Part shown: one piece after another, positions 6,182 through 12,207 of the stretch
Layout of the letters: each line of letters opens with the position of its first letter
How positions within the stretch are numbered: position 1 is the first letter of the stretch
Assembly: GCA_947365485.1 (NCBI GenBank)
Contig: CANAXK010000008.1
Span: 1 to 19,309, forward strand
Source: an uncultured bacterium
GTDB lineage: Bacteria; Cyanobacteriota; Vampirovibrionia; Gastranaerophilales; Gastranaerophilaceae
Direction of reading: 5' to 3'
Length of the DNA: 19,309 nucleotides
Translations under genes and position numbers: made by a program
The notes under the pieces: model-generated
Told to the model about the DNA's origin: nothing
The model's database searches: none
Seen by the model: only the letters and a program-made list of their open reading frames with translations

Positions 6182-7576
6182 CTATATATCTTGCGCTGCC
6201 GTTGCCTTGTAAAAACTTATACAGTCAATCATGCAGTCAAACTTACTTGAATACACCATCTTGTTTACGCTTAGCAGATTCTCCTGCATCTGATTCAAAT
6301 CTAGTTTTGCAATCACGCCCTGTGCGTATTTCTGCTCTGAAAGCGCAAAATCCTTCTGCTCAAGCTCCTGAATCTTCTGCTGCTTGGAAAGCTTTTCCCT
6401 GTCCATACTTACAGAAACAAGAGAGTCATTAACCTCCTGCATTGAGGTCAGATTAACCTTCTCATAATTCTTCAAACTCTTTTCGTAAGCAATCTTTTTG
6501 GATTTCAGATTAGCCTTGAGCTTCCCGCCCATAAACAAAGGCTGCATAATCGATCCGCCCAAAGCCCAGAGCATGTTAGATGTCGTAAACAAACTCTCTA
6601 CATGTTTTGTATTGAAAAACACCCCGCCTCCAAGATTCAGCGAAGGGCACATCTCCTTTCTCGCAACCCTTACATCGATTCCGGCTTTTTCCAGCATCTT
6701 TTCTGCCTTAAGATAATCCGGACGCTTCATGATAATATCAGAATCAATGCTCTCCGGAATCACGCCCGAAAACGCCAGAGTCCTGTAATCGCTTCTTGCA
6801 TATTCCTCAATATTGTTCGGGCTGTCGCCGGTCAAAACTGCAAGCTGATGAAGACATTTTGTCCTGTCTTTTTTCAAATCCGTAAGGTCTGCAACCCCTG
6901 AAATATAAGCCTGATTAGCTTTCACAAGGTCGGAAGTCGAAACAATACCTTCTGCGTTGCTTACTGACATTATTTCAAAAATCTCTTTTCTTAAAGCAAC
7001 AATTTCTTCCTGCAAATCAATCATCGCGTCAAGTTTCACAATATTAATATAAGCGCTTCCCACAGCCGAAGCAATAGAAATGTAAGCAGCCTGCTCATCC
7101 AGAATAGAAGCCTCGTAAAGCTTTCTCACAGCGGTTGTTTTGTTGTGGTTCTTCCCGAACAAGTCCAGTTCATAGTTCGCTATAATCGGAAGCCCCAGCC
7201 CGAAAGACGAAGGACCAACAATTTTGCTCACGCCCGGCATCAACCCCGCCTGAATGCTTGGAAGCTCTCCAGCTCTTTGCATAACAACATTCTGGTAATA
7301 CTCGTCAATCGTAAGAGTCGCCATCTTCAAGTCTTTGTTGTTCTCAACAGCCTTAACAATATACCCGTTCAAGTGTTCGTCATTGAACTGTTTCCACCAG
7401 TCAAGGTTAACGTACTCGTATTTATTCTTAACCGGTTTTACTTTCTTTGGTTTCTTATTCTTATCAACTGTCTGTTCCGCGCCAGCGTTCAAAACAGTCT
7501 TCTCTGCTGCGCAGGCAGCGCTCACATTACTTCCGCAAATCGATATCAACAAGGCCAGTGCCAACATTTTCTTCAT
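6182..7576 (-). CDS. NodT-family outer-membrane efflux protein (TolC-like)
   Basis: The outer-membrane channel of a tripartite efflux system. From the ATG at 7576 (GGAGA 8 nt upstream) it encodes 464 residues; the frame is open 45 codons further but that stretch is promoter DNA. An N-terminal signal peptide is visible (MKKMLALALLISICGS...AACAAE). NodT-type hallmarks follow: LDWWKQFNDEHLNGYIVKAV, NNKDLKMATLTIDEYYQNV, NYELDLFGKN, the long periplasmic helices, and MKRPDYLKAEKMLEKAGIDV before the second repeat. A cysteine near the cleavage site is not in a canonical lipobox, so lipidation is uncertain. It is divergent from marR-emrA and shares their control region, which suggests it is the exit duct for that pump. 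Confidence 0.9.
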   Translation of the reverse strand: MKKMLALALLISICGSNVSAACAAEKTVLNAGAEQTVDKNKKPKKVKPVKNKYEYVNLDWWKQFNDEHLNGYIVKAVENNKDLKMATLTIDEYYQNVVMQRAGELPSIQAGLMPGVSKIVGPSSFGLGLPIIANYELDLFGKNHNKTTAVRKLYEASILDEQAAYISIASAVGSAYINIVKLDAMIDLQEEIVALRKEIFEIMSVSNAEGIVSTSDLVKANQAYISGVADLTDLKKDRTKCLHQLAVLTGDSPNNIEEYARSDYRTLAFSGVIPESIDSDIIMKRPDYLKAEKMLEKAGIDVRVARKEMCPSLNLGGGVFFNTKHVESLFTTSNMLWALGGSIMQPLFMGGKLKANLKSKKIAYEKSLKNYEKVNLTSMQEVNDSLVSVSMDREKLSKQQKIQELEQKDFALSEQKYAQGVIAKLDLNQMQENLLSVNKMVYSSKFDCMIDCISFYKATAAQDI

Positions 7577-7613
7577 AATCTTTTCTCCAGGTACTTGATT
7601 TTTTCTAAGAGTA

Positions 7614-7642
7614 ATGATAGCATAGATGTGTTGCATTTGCAA
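7614..7642 (-). promoter_or_regulatory. promoter of the NodT-like gene, overlapped by the MarR operator
   Basis: On the minus strand: -35 TTGCAA (7637-7642), exactly 17 nt, -10 TATCAT (7614-7619). The -35 lies inside the palindrome at 7629-7644, so a protein bound there would block RNA polymerase. Confidence 0.55.
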
Positions 7643-7644
7643 CA
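7629..7644. promoter_or_regulatory. perfect 16-bp palindrome, likely MarR operator
   Basis: TGTTGCA-TT-TGCAACA. MarR-family sites are commonly TTGC/GCAA palindromes of about this size. It sits in the divergent region between the NodT-like gene and marR, over the -35 of the former and upstream of a TAAAAT -10 candidate (7650-7655) of the latter. It therefore could repress both directions and autoregulate marR. Confidence 0.65.
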
Positions 7645-7684
7645 TGTGGTAAAATAAACATACTTCAAATAGAGGATTTACAAA

Positions 7685-8155
7685 TTGGAAGAACTGAATA
7701 GAGAAGAACATTACACAGACACGATTTTTTATCAGATTGAGCTTACAGCAAAGTACTGCAAGCTTTTGGGCGCGCAGGTATTTGACAAGTTCAACGCAGG
7801 AATCTCATGTGAAGAGTTTTCGGTTCTGGATGTTCTTCAGTGCAATCCGGAGCTTTGTCAGCGTGATTTAGCTAAGATTATTTTAAAGGACAGGGCGAAC
7901 ACGGGGAAGCTTTTGGACTCGCTTGAGAAGAAGGGATTCATAACAAGGAAGCTTTCAATCAAGAACAACAGGCCGGTGAAGATTGTAAAAATCACGCAGG
8001 CTGGGATTCAAAAATCTATCGAGGCAACAGAAAGAATCAGGCCGAATTTTGAGCATATTCAGGAAAAAATCAACAACAGTGACATTGCAAGGGTTGGCGA
8101 TTTGTTGAAAGAGTTAAGAAATATTTTAGACGAGTCATTAGAGATACAAATATAA
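7685..8155 (+). CDS. MarR-family transcriptional regulator, 156 aa
   Basis: A winged-helix regulator of the MarR type, usually a dimeric repressor relieved by small aromatic or drug-like ligands. The core shows ISCEEFSVLDVLQCNPELCQ, then the HTH RDLAKIILKDRANTGKLLDSLEKKGFI and the wing TRKLSIKNNRPVKIVKITQAG, followed by a C-terminal dimerisation helix. The start is TTG at 7685, with AGAGGA 8 nt upstream and no ATG near. It is followed after 13 nt by the emrA-like gene, so regulator and pump adaptor share a transcript. The palindrome 41 nt upstream is the obvious operator. Confidence 0.92.
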   Translation: MEELNREEHYTDTIFYQIELTAKYCKLLGAQVFDKFNAGISCEEFSVLDVLQCNPELCQRDLAKIILKDRANTGKLLDSLEKKGFITRKLSIKNNRPVKIVKITQAGIQKSIEATERIRPNFEHIQEKINNSDIARVGDLLKELRNILDESLEIQI

Positions 8156-8168
8156 AAAGGATAAACCA

Positions 8169-9191
8169 ATGAGTGAAGAAAATAGAATAGAGGAAGAAAG
8201 CACAAAGAAGATGCCTGTCAGAAAGAGGTACATTTTCACATTCTTAGGAATAATAGCGGCGCTTGTTGGCGGGTATTTTATTTACGACACGCTCGGCTAC
8301 CAGTCAACAGACGACGCTTACGTAGAGACAACGACCGTTTCTGTTTCACCGAAGGTATCGGGTCAGATAGTGAAGGTTCTGGTTGAGGACAACCAGGCAG
8401 TCAAAGCCGGTCAGGTGGTTGCGGTTATAGACAAGGTTGATTACGAGGTAAGGCTTGAGCAGGCAAAAGCTGCTTATGAAAAGGCTTTACTGAATCAGCA
8501 GAACGCGCATGCGAACTTGAACGCGGCAAATTCAGAAATCGAGCTTGCAAAAAAAGATGTTGAGAGATACGAGAACTTATACGCAGCCGGTGCTGTATCC
8601 AAGCAGACTTTGGACAAGGCAAGAACAAATCTTGAGAGCATTCAGGCAAAGCAGGTAACTGCCGAGCAGGCTATTTTATCGAAGGACACTTCAAAGAGTG
8701 TGAAGGTTGCTGACGCTGATTTGAACGTACTAAAGGCGCAGAAGCGTGCGGCGGAGCTTGCGCTTGAATACACAGACATCAAGGCTCCAATAGATGGAAC
8801 TGTTTCCAACAAGAAGGTTGAAGTCGGGATGATGGTTCAGCCGGGAAGTCCGCTTTTCGTGGTTGTACCGCATGACGTTTGGGTGGTTGCGAACTTCAAG
8901 GAAACGCAGCTTGAGAAAATGAAGAAGGGCATGGAAGTTGGTATCAAAATCGACACGTATCCTCACAAGGTTTTCAGGGGCAAGGTTGACAGCATTCAGA
9001 GGAGTTCCGGTGCAAAAGCGAGTCTGTTCCCGCCTGAAAACGCGGTCGGGTCTTTTGTAAAAATCGTGCAGAGAATCCCTGTGAAAATCGTGTTCACGGA
9101 AGAAATCGACCCGCAGGAATACGCTGTAATCCCGGGCATGTCAGTTGTGCCTAAGGTTAAAATCAGGGGGTTTAACCCGAACAAGAATTAA
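8169..9191 (+). CDS. emrA: EmrA/HlyD-type membrane fusion protein
   Basis: The periplasmic adaptor of a tripartite efflux pump, linking an inner-membrane transporter to the outer-membrane channel. It has 340 residues: a cytoplasmic N-terminus, one membrane anchor at about 22-39 (IFTFLGIIAALVGGYFIY), the EmrA signature STDDAYVETTTVSVSPKVSG, the lipoyl half-motifs (VLVEDNQAVKAGQVVAVID and YTDIKAPIDGTVSNKKVEVG), an alpha-helical hairpin between them, and a beta-barrel domain ending IPGMSVVPKVKI. AAGGA lies 7 nt before the ATG. EmrA genes are normally followed by emrB (a 14-helix MFS transporter); here a terminator comes instead, so the partner must be elsewhere or has been lost. Confidence 0.93.
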   Translation: MSEENRIEEESTKKMPVRKRYIFTFLGIIAALVGGYFIYDTLGYQSTDDAYVETTTVSVSPKVSGQIVKVLVEDNQAVKAGQVVAVIDKVDYEVRLEQAKAAYEKALLNQQNAHANLNAANSEIELAKKDVERYENLYAAGAVSKQTLDKARTNLESIQAKQVTAEQAILSKDTSKSVKVADADLNVLKAQKRAAELALEYTDIKAPIDGTVSNKKVEVGMMVQPGSPLFVVVPHDVWVVANFKETQLEKMKKGMEVGIKIDTYPHKVFRGKVDSIQRSSGAKASLFPPENAVGSFVKIVQRIPVKIVFTEEIDPQEYAVIPGMSVVPKVKIRGFNPNKN

Positions 9192-9234
9192 ACTTATTCA
9201 TCATACAAACTACAATTTCAGTATTACGACTCTG

Positions 9235-9274
9235 TGACGGCAAGGCTATTCTTCATACTTACCGTCATTTTTTT
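9235..9274 (+). terminator. intrinsic terminator after emrA
   Basis: TGACGG (9235-9240) pairs with CCGTCA (9262-9267) around a 21-nt loop, followed at once by seven T residues (9268-9274). It lies 43 nt after the emrA stop and should separate the efflux genes from the lipid cluster. Confidence 0.65.
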
Positions 9275-9282
9275 GTGCTACG

Positions 9283-9370
9283 GTGCTACGCACGTAAACA
9301 TATTGTCGGCAGACAATCGTGGTGGTACTGGTTGGGATAGGGACGACAGGTCTGCCTCAATCGTAGGACG
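9283..9370 (+). repeat. structured intergenic element, copy A
   Basis: It begins GTGCTACGCACGTA (9283-9296, identical to copy B). The stem GGCAGAC (9308-9314)/GTCTGCC (9350-9356) encloses a 35-nt loop, with AATCG after the first arm and TCAAT after the second. Spacing is identical to copy B at 4331-4418. Third stem position C-G here is G-C there, a compensatory pair. The reading frame ATHV...S.DNRG..TG is also partly kept between the copies, so a coding ancestry cannot be dismissed. Confidence 0.6.
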
Positions 9371-9371
9371 A

Positions 9372-9471
9372 CTAGCTGGGAGGGCGCGGATACCTCTTTG
9401 GCGGGAGAGGGAGCAGCCGTTCGCGAGACCGCGTCGAGCGTTACGGATGCGGGTGAGGGTTGAACCCCGAA
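9372..9471. repeat. GC-rich degenerate palindromic repeat
   Basis: Visibly richer in G and C than its surroundings. It contains GGGAGGGCGCGG, GGCGGGAGAGGGAGC and GGGTGAGGGTTGAACCCC, which on the minus strand read as CAACCCTCACCCGC and CTCCCTCTCCCGCC. This is the same building material as the repeats at 6056-6165, 14178-14236 and 18185-18270. Its right end supplies TTGAAC, a possible -35 for the downstream operon. Confidence 0.5.
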
Positions 9472-9486
9472 AATTTATGTTATAAT
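9460..9486 (+). promoter_or_regulatory. promoter of the acyl carrier protein operon (leaderless start)
   Basis: -10 TATAAT at 9481-9486 ends 6 nt before the tandem ATGs at 9493/9496, with no Shine-Dalgarno between. A TTGAAC at 9460-9465 is 15 nt upstream, slightly short for a -35, and comes from the repeat. The geometry predicts a leaderless mRNA. Confidence 0.5.
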
Positions 9487-9492
9487 ACTCTT

Positions 9493-9753
9493 ATGATGGA
9501 TATAGAAAAAGATTTAAAAACGCTGATTATTGAGACATTAGAATTAGAAGAGATTACGCCTGACGATATCAAAAACGAGGAGCCGCTTTTTGGCGAAGGG
9601 CTCGGGCTTGACTCCATTGACGCGCTTGAGCTTGGCATGGCTTTGAAGCGGAAATACAACATTACATTAAGTACTGACAAGGAGCAGAACAAAAAATTCT
9701 TCTACTCAATCAAAACGCTTAGTGAGTTTGTGAGGTCTAAAATCAATGGGTAA
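9493..9753 (+). CDS. acyl carrier protein 1 of an aryl-polyene-like cluster
   Basis: An 86-residue acyl carrier protein. The phosphopantetheine attachment site is Ser41 in LGLDSIDALELG, preceded by the usual acidic helix-loop (PLFGEGLG). Such proteins hold the growing acyl chain as a thioester in the cytoplasm. In APE/flexirubin-type clusters, two ACP genes stand side by side near a COG4648 membrane protein and an AMP-ligase, exactly as here. Tandem ATGs at 9493 and 9496 are the likely starts, since the frame upstream (TTG 9460) runs through a repeat and the -10 box. It overlaps the next ACP by 8 nt. Confidence 0.92.
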   Translation: MMDIEKDLKTLIIETLELEEITPDDIKNEEPLFGEGLGLDSIDALELGMALKRKYNITLSTDKEQNKKFFYSIKTLSEFVRSKING

Positions 9754-10000
9754 CAAATTTTCCAAAGAACAAATTTTTGAAGAAGTTAAAAAAATCCTCG
9801 TTGAAGAAATGGAAATCGACGAAGGCTCAATCTCCTTAGAATCAAACCTCTTTGAGGATTTGGACTTAGACAGCATTGACGCTGTTGACATTGCTGTCCG
9901 GATGCAGAAATTCACGGACAAGAAGCTTCCGCCGGAAGAGTTCAAAAAAATCAGGACAATTAAAGACGTTGTGGACGCGGTTTATGCGCTTCTTGAGTAA
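9746..10000 (+). CDS. acyl carrier protein 2 of an aryl-polyene-like cluster
   Basis: An 84-residue acyl carrier protein with Ser43 in LDLDSIDAVDIA as the phosphopantetheine site. Its start ATGGGTAA overlaps the stop of ACP 1 (8 nt), so the two are translationally coupled. The two ACPs are clearly different in sequence (the first has a long KEQNKKFF loop before its last helix, the second LPPEEFKKIRTIKDVVDAVY), suggesting different jobs, for example one for the aryl starter and one for chain elongation; this split is inference. Confidence 0.93.
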   Translation: MGNKFSKEQIFEEVKKILVEEMEIDEGSISLESNLFEDLDLDSIDAVDIAVRMQKFTDKKLPPEEFKKIRTIKDVVDAVYALLE

Positions 10001-10406
10001 AGCACTAAGAATAGCAAAAGCTCTCATGCCGGTGGTTACCATGTTTCTGGTAATAGCTGCATTCCATTTTACTGACCTTGTTCTTTTCAAATACTATCCG
10101 GTTATTGTAAATTTTTTGTTCTTTGTCGTGTTTTTTTCTTCAACTTTTCAGAAAAAAACAATTATACAAAAGTTCGCGCTAGCTGCAGAGCCTGACGCAA
10201 ATTCAGCCACGCTTGATTACACACGGAAGCTCACTTATTACTGGTCTGTTTTCATGTTTATAAACTTCCTTATCGCGCTCGCCACGGTGTTTATGAGTGA
10301 AAAAATTTGGGCAGTTTATAACGGATTTGTTTCATATATTTTCGTTGGAGTATTTTTTGGTATAGAATATATTGTAAGACTCAATTTCAAGAGGAAGAAT
10401 GGCTGA
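9984..10406 (+). CDS. COG4648-like small membrane protein of APE clusters
   Basis: A 140-residue protein with about four membrane segments: LMPVVTMFLVIAAFHFTDLVL, VIVNFLFFVVFFSSTF, YYWSVFMFINFLIALATVFM and NGFVSYIFVGVFFGIEYIV, ending in a basic tail (RLNFKRKNG). It matches in size, topology and position the membrane protein that follows the ACP pair in APE clusters (ApeG-like, function unknown). The ATG at 9984 overlaps ACP 2 by 17 nt; the open frame extends further upstream but only within the ACP gene. It overlaps the ligase gene by 8 nt. Confidence 0.75.
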   Translation: MRFLSKALRIAKALMPVVTMFLVIAAFHFTDLVLFKYYPVIVNFLFFVVFFSSTFQKKTIIQKFALAAEPDANSATLDYTRKLTYYWSVFMFINFLIALATVFMSEKIWAVYNGFVSYIFVGVFFGIEYIVRLNFKRKNG

Positions 10407-11700
10407 CACAATAAAAAAATTTCTTGAATCAGAAACAAATATCATAACCTTCACAACAGGCGGGACAACCGCCATGCAGAAGACTGTCACCAAGTCTGCA
10501 AAAAATATGATTGACGAAAGCAATGATATTTTTGAAGCACTCAAACTGCCAAAAGGTCTGGAATTTATCACAACAACCACGCCGGAGCACCTTTTTGGGT
10601 ACACGTTCTACTGCGTGCTTCCGACTCTGCACGGGTACAAAAGGAAGCCGGAGCGCATAAATTATCCCGAGGATTTAAAAATCAAAAACGCGCTTCTTGT
10701 TACAACGCCTTCGTTTTTGGAATCAATGCGGAAGTTTGATTGCACACCGGAAGTCTTCCCCGAAATCATAATAACCGCAGGCGCGAAGCTTGAGAAAAAG
10801 ACTTTTGAATACGCGAAAAAGATTTCCAATCGCGTTATTGAAATCTACGGAAGCACAGAAACAGGGGTTATTGCCTACAGAGAAAACCCTGATGATGAGA
10901 TGAAGCTATTCAAGGGAATTGAGATACTCTCGCTTGAAGATGACAAGGTGAAGATTTCGAGCAAATATTCGTCAAACGGGTTTGACATTCTTGACGACAA
11001 AATAGAGGTCAAGGGTGACAGGATAAAATTCCTGCAGCGCTCCGGAAGGACTCTCAAGATTCAGGAAAAAAGGGTTAACGCAGAAGAAATTGAGGCAGAA
11101 ATCAAGTCCCACAAGTTTGTGGATGAGTGTTACACGCTTGAGCACGACGGGAAGCTTGCTGCGCTTGTTGTTATGAACAACAATGGGATTAATTTTGTTG
11201 TAGAAAACAGCACGCTTGATTTGATTAAGGATTTAAAAAACAGGCTGAATAAAAAGTTCGAAATCGTGCCGCAGCGCTGGAGGTTCACGGACGAGATTCC
11301 GAGAAAAGAGAACGGAAAAATTGACAGGAAGAAGATTGAAGAGGTTTTCAATCTCAACCTTTCCTTCCCGCTAATGATTTCAAGAGATTACGACATGCTC
11401 TACGCTCAGTTTGAGATGCGGTTTTTGAAGACAAGCAACTTCTTTCAGGGTCATTTTGAAGGGTTTCCGGTGCTTCCGGGGGTGGTTCAGCTCTATTTTG
11501 CGAGCTATTTCATAAAAGACGCATTCGGAATCGACTGCCACTGCGGCCAGCTTCGGAAAATCAAGTTCACAAACATTATCCGCCCTGACGGGATTGTGTA
11601 CTTGAGGCTCGAGAAGGTCAAAAACGGGGTTTCCTACAACTTTTATGGAGATGATACGACTTATTCGAGCGGACTTTTACCGCTTACGAACTACTTGTAG
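10399..11700 (+). CDS. AMP-ligase (acyl-ACP/CoA synthetase) fused to a FabZ/ApeI-like dehydratase
   Basis: A 433-residue fusion. Residues 1-325 are an ANL-type adenylating enzyme: P-loop TFTTGGTTAMQKTVTKS (about 18-34), YGSTETG (150-156), hinge/A8 region SGRTLKIQEKRVNAEEIE (215-232) and A10 PRKENGKID with the catalytic Lys307. It starts almost at the P-loop, so the leading part of the usual N-terminal domain is missing. GAGGAAGA before the ATG supports this start. Residues 330-433 are a hot-dog dehydratase with QGHFEGFPVLPGVVQ; His352 is the FabZ-type active residue. APE clusters often encode these as separate neighbouring proteins (ApeH, ApeI). Likely roles are loading an aryl or acyl acid onto ACP and dehydrating 3-hydroxyacyl-ACP in polyene extension. 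The substrate cannot be read from sequence. Confidence 0.88.
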   Translation: MADTIKKFLESETNIITFTTGGTTAMQKTVTKSAKNMIDESNDIFEALKLPKGLEFITTTTPEHLFGYTFYCVLPTLHGYKRKPERINYPEDLKIKNALLVTTPSFLESMRKFDCTPEVFPEIIITAGAKLEKKTFEYAKKISNRVIEIYGSTETGVIAYRENPDDEMKLFKGIEILSLEDDKVKISSKYSSNGFDILDDKIEVKGDRIKFLQRSGRTLKIQEKRVNAEEIEAEIKSHKFVDECYTLEHDGKLAALVVMNNNGINFVVENSTLDLIKDLKNRLNKKFEIVPQRWRFTDEIPRKENGKIDRKKIEEVFNLNLSFPLMISRDYDMLYAQFEMRFLKTSNFFQGHFEGFPVLPGVVQLYFASYFIKDAFGIDCHCGQLRKIKFTNIIRPDGIVYLRLEKVKNGVSYNFYGDDTTYSSGLLPLTNYL

Positions 11701-11709
11701 GTGGCGTGT

Positions 11710-12207
11710 ATGAGAAAAACGCTTTTGCTAACGCTTATTCTTGCTTTTGCAACCACTGTTTTTGCAAGCACACCTCTTGCCCAAATCATTAACGAGCTTC
11801 CGGAATTGAAGAGCACGGAGTGCAAATTCAGGCAGGAGAAGTTTTTGCCCTCATCAAATATTACGCTAAAATCCTCGGGTGATTTCCGGTTCGAAAAAGA
11901 CAAAGGCGTGACTTTTTACACAACCTATCCAATAAAGAGCACGGCTTCATACACTTCAAAAGAGTACAGGCACATAAACAGCGTGATTACGGCGATTTCA
12001 AACAAGTCTTATTCACGGCTTGAAAAAGATTTCACTTTCTTTTTTGAAAAAAGCGGAGGTGTCTGGGATTTGAAGCTCGTGCCGAAAAATGATTCTGTGG
12101 TGTCAAGTTACCTGAAATCAATTGAGATTCAGGGTCAGGATGAGATTAAAAAGATTGTAATACTTGCGTCGGATTCGACAAGGACAGCTATATATTTTTC
12201 AAGATGA
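11710..12207 (+). CDS. LolA-like periplasmic carrier (APE type)
   Basis: A 165-residue exported protein with signal peptide MRKTLLLTLILAFATTVFAS. The body has the LolA-type half-barrel pattern: an early amphipathic helix (PLAQIINELPELKSTECKFR), FRQEKFLPSSNITLKSSGDF and FRFEKDKGVTFYTTYPIKS, the last equivalent to the LolA region that shields a hydrophobic groove. LolA carries lipids or lipoproteins across the periplasm. In APE clusters a divergent LolA homologue is placed before the MMPL exporter and is thought to move the polyene lipid outward. I chose the ATG at 11710 over the GTG at 11701 because of the signal peptide and the GGTGG upstream. It overlaps the exporter gene by 4 nt. Confidence 0.82.
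   Translation: MRKTLLLTLILAFATTVFASTPLAQIINELPELKSTECKFRQEKFLPSSNITLKSSGDFRFEKDKGVTFYTTYPIKSTASYTSKEYRHINSVITAISNKSYSRLEKDFTFFFEKSGGVWDLKLVPKNDSVVSSYLKSIEIQGQDEIKKIVILASDSTRTAIYFSR

Larger units (their letters stand above)
9192..9492. other. gene-free spacer between emrA and the acyl carrier protein operon
   Basis: This 300-nt stretch holds, in order: a terminator (9235-9274), structured element copy A (9283-9370), a conspicuously GC-rich degenerate palindromic repeat (9372-9471) and the promoter of the next operon (9460-9486). An ORF starting with GTG at 9234 spans all of it but has no ribosome binding site and begins inside the terminator stem, so I do not call it as a gene. Confidence 0.6.

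Noticed and set aside
9234..9485. Plus-strand 83-aa ORF across the emrA-ACP spacer
   Set aside because: Starts with GTG inside a terminator stem, has no ribosome binding site, and its composition is arginine-rich because of the GC-rich repeat. The partial agreement of its frame with the other element copy is noted under the repeat finding.
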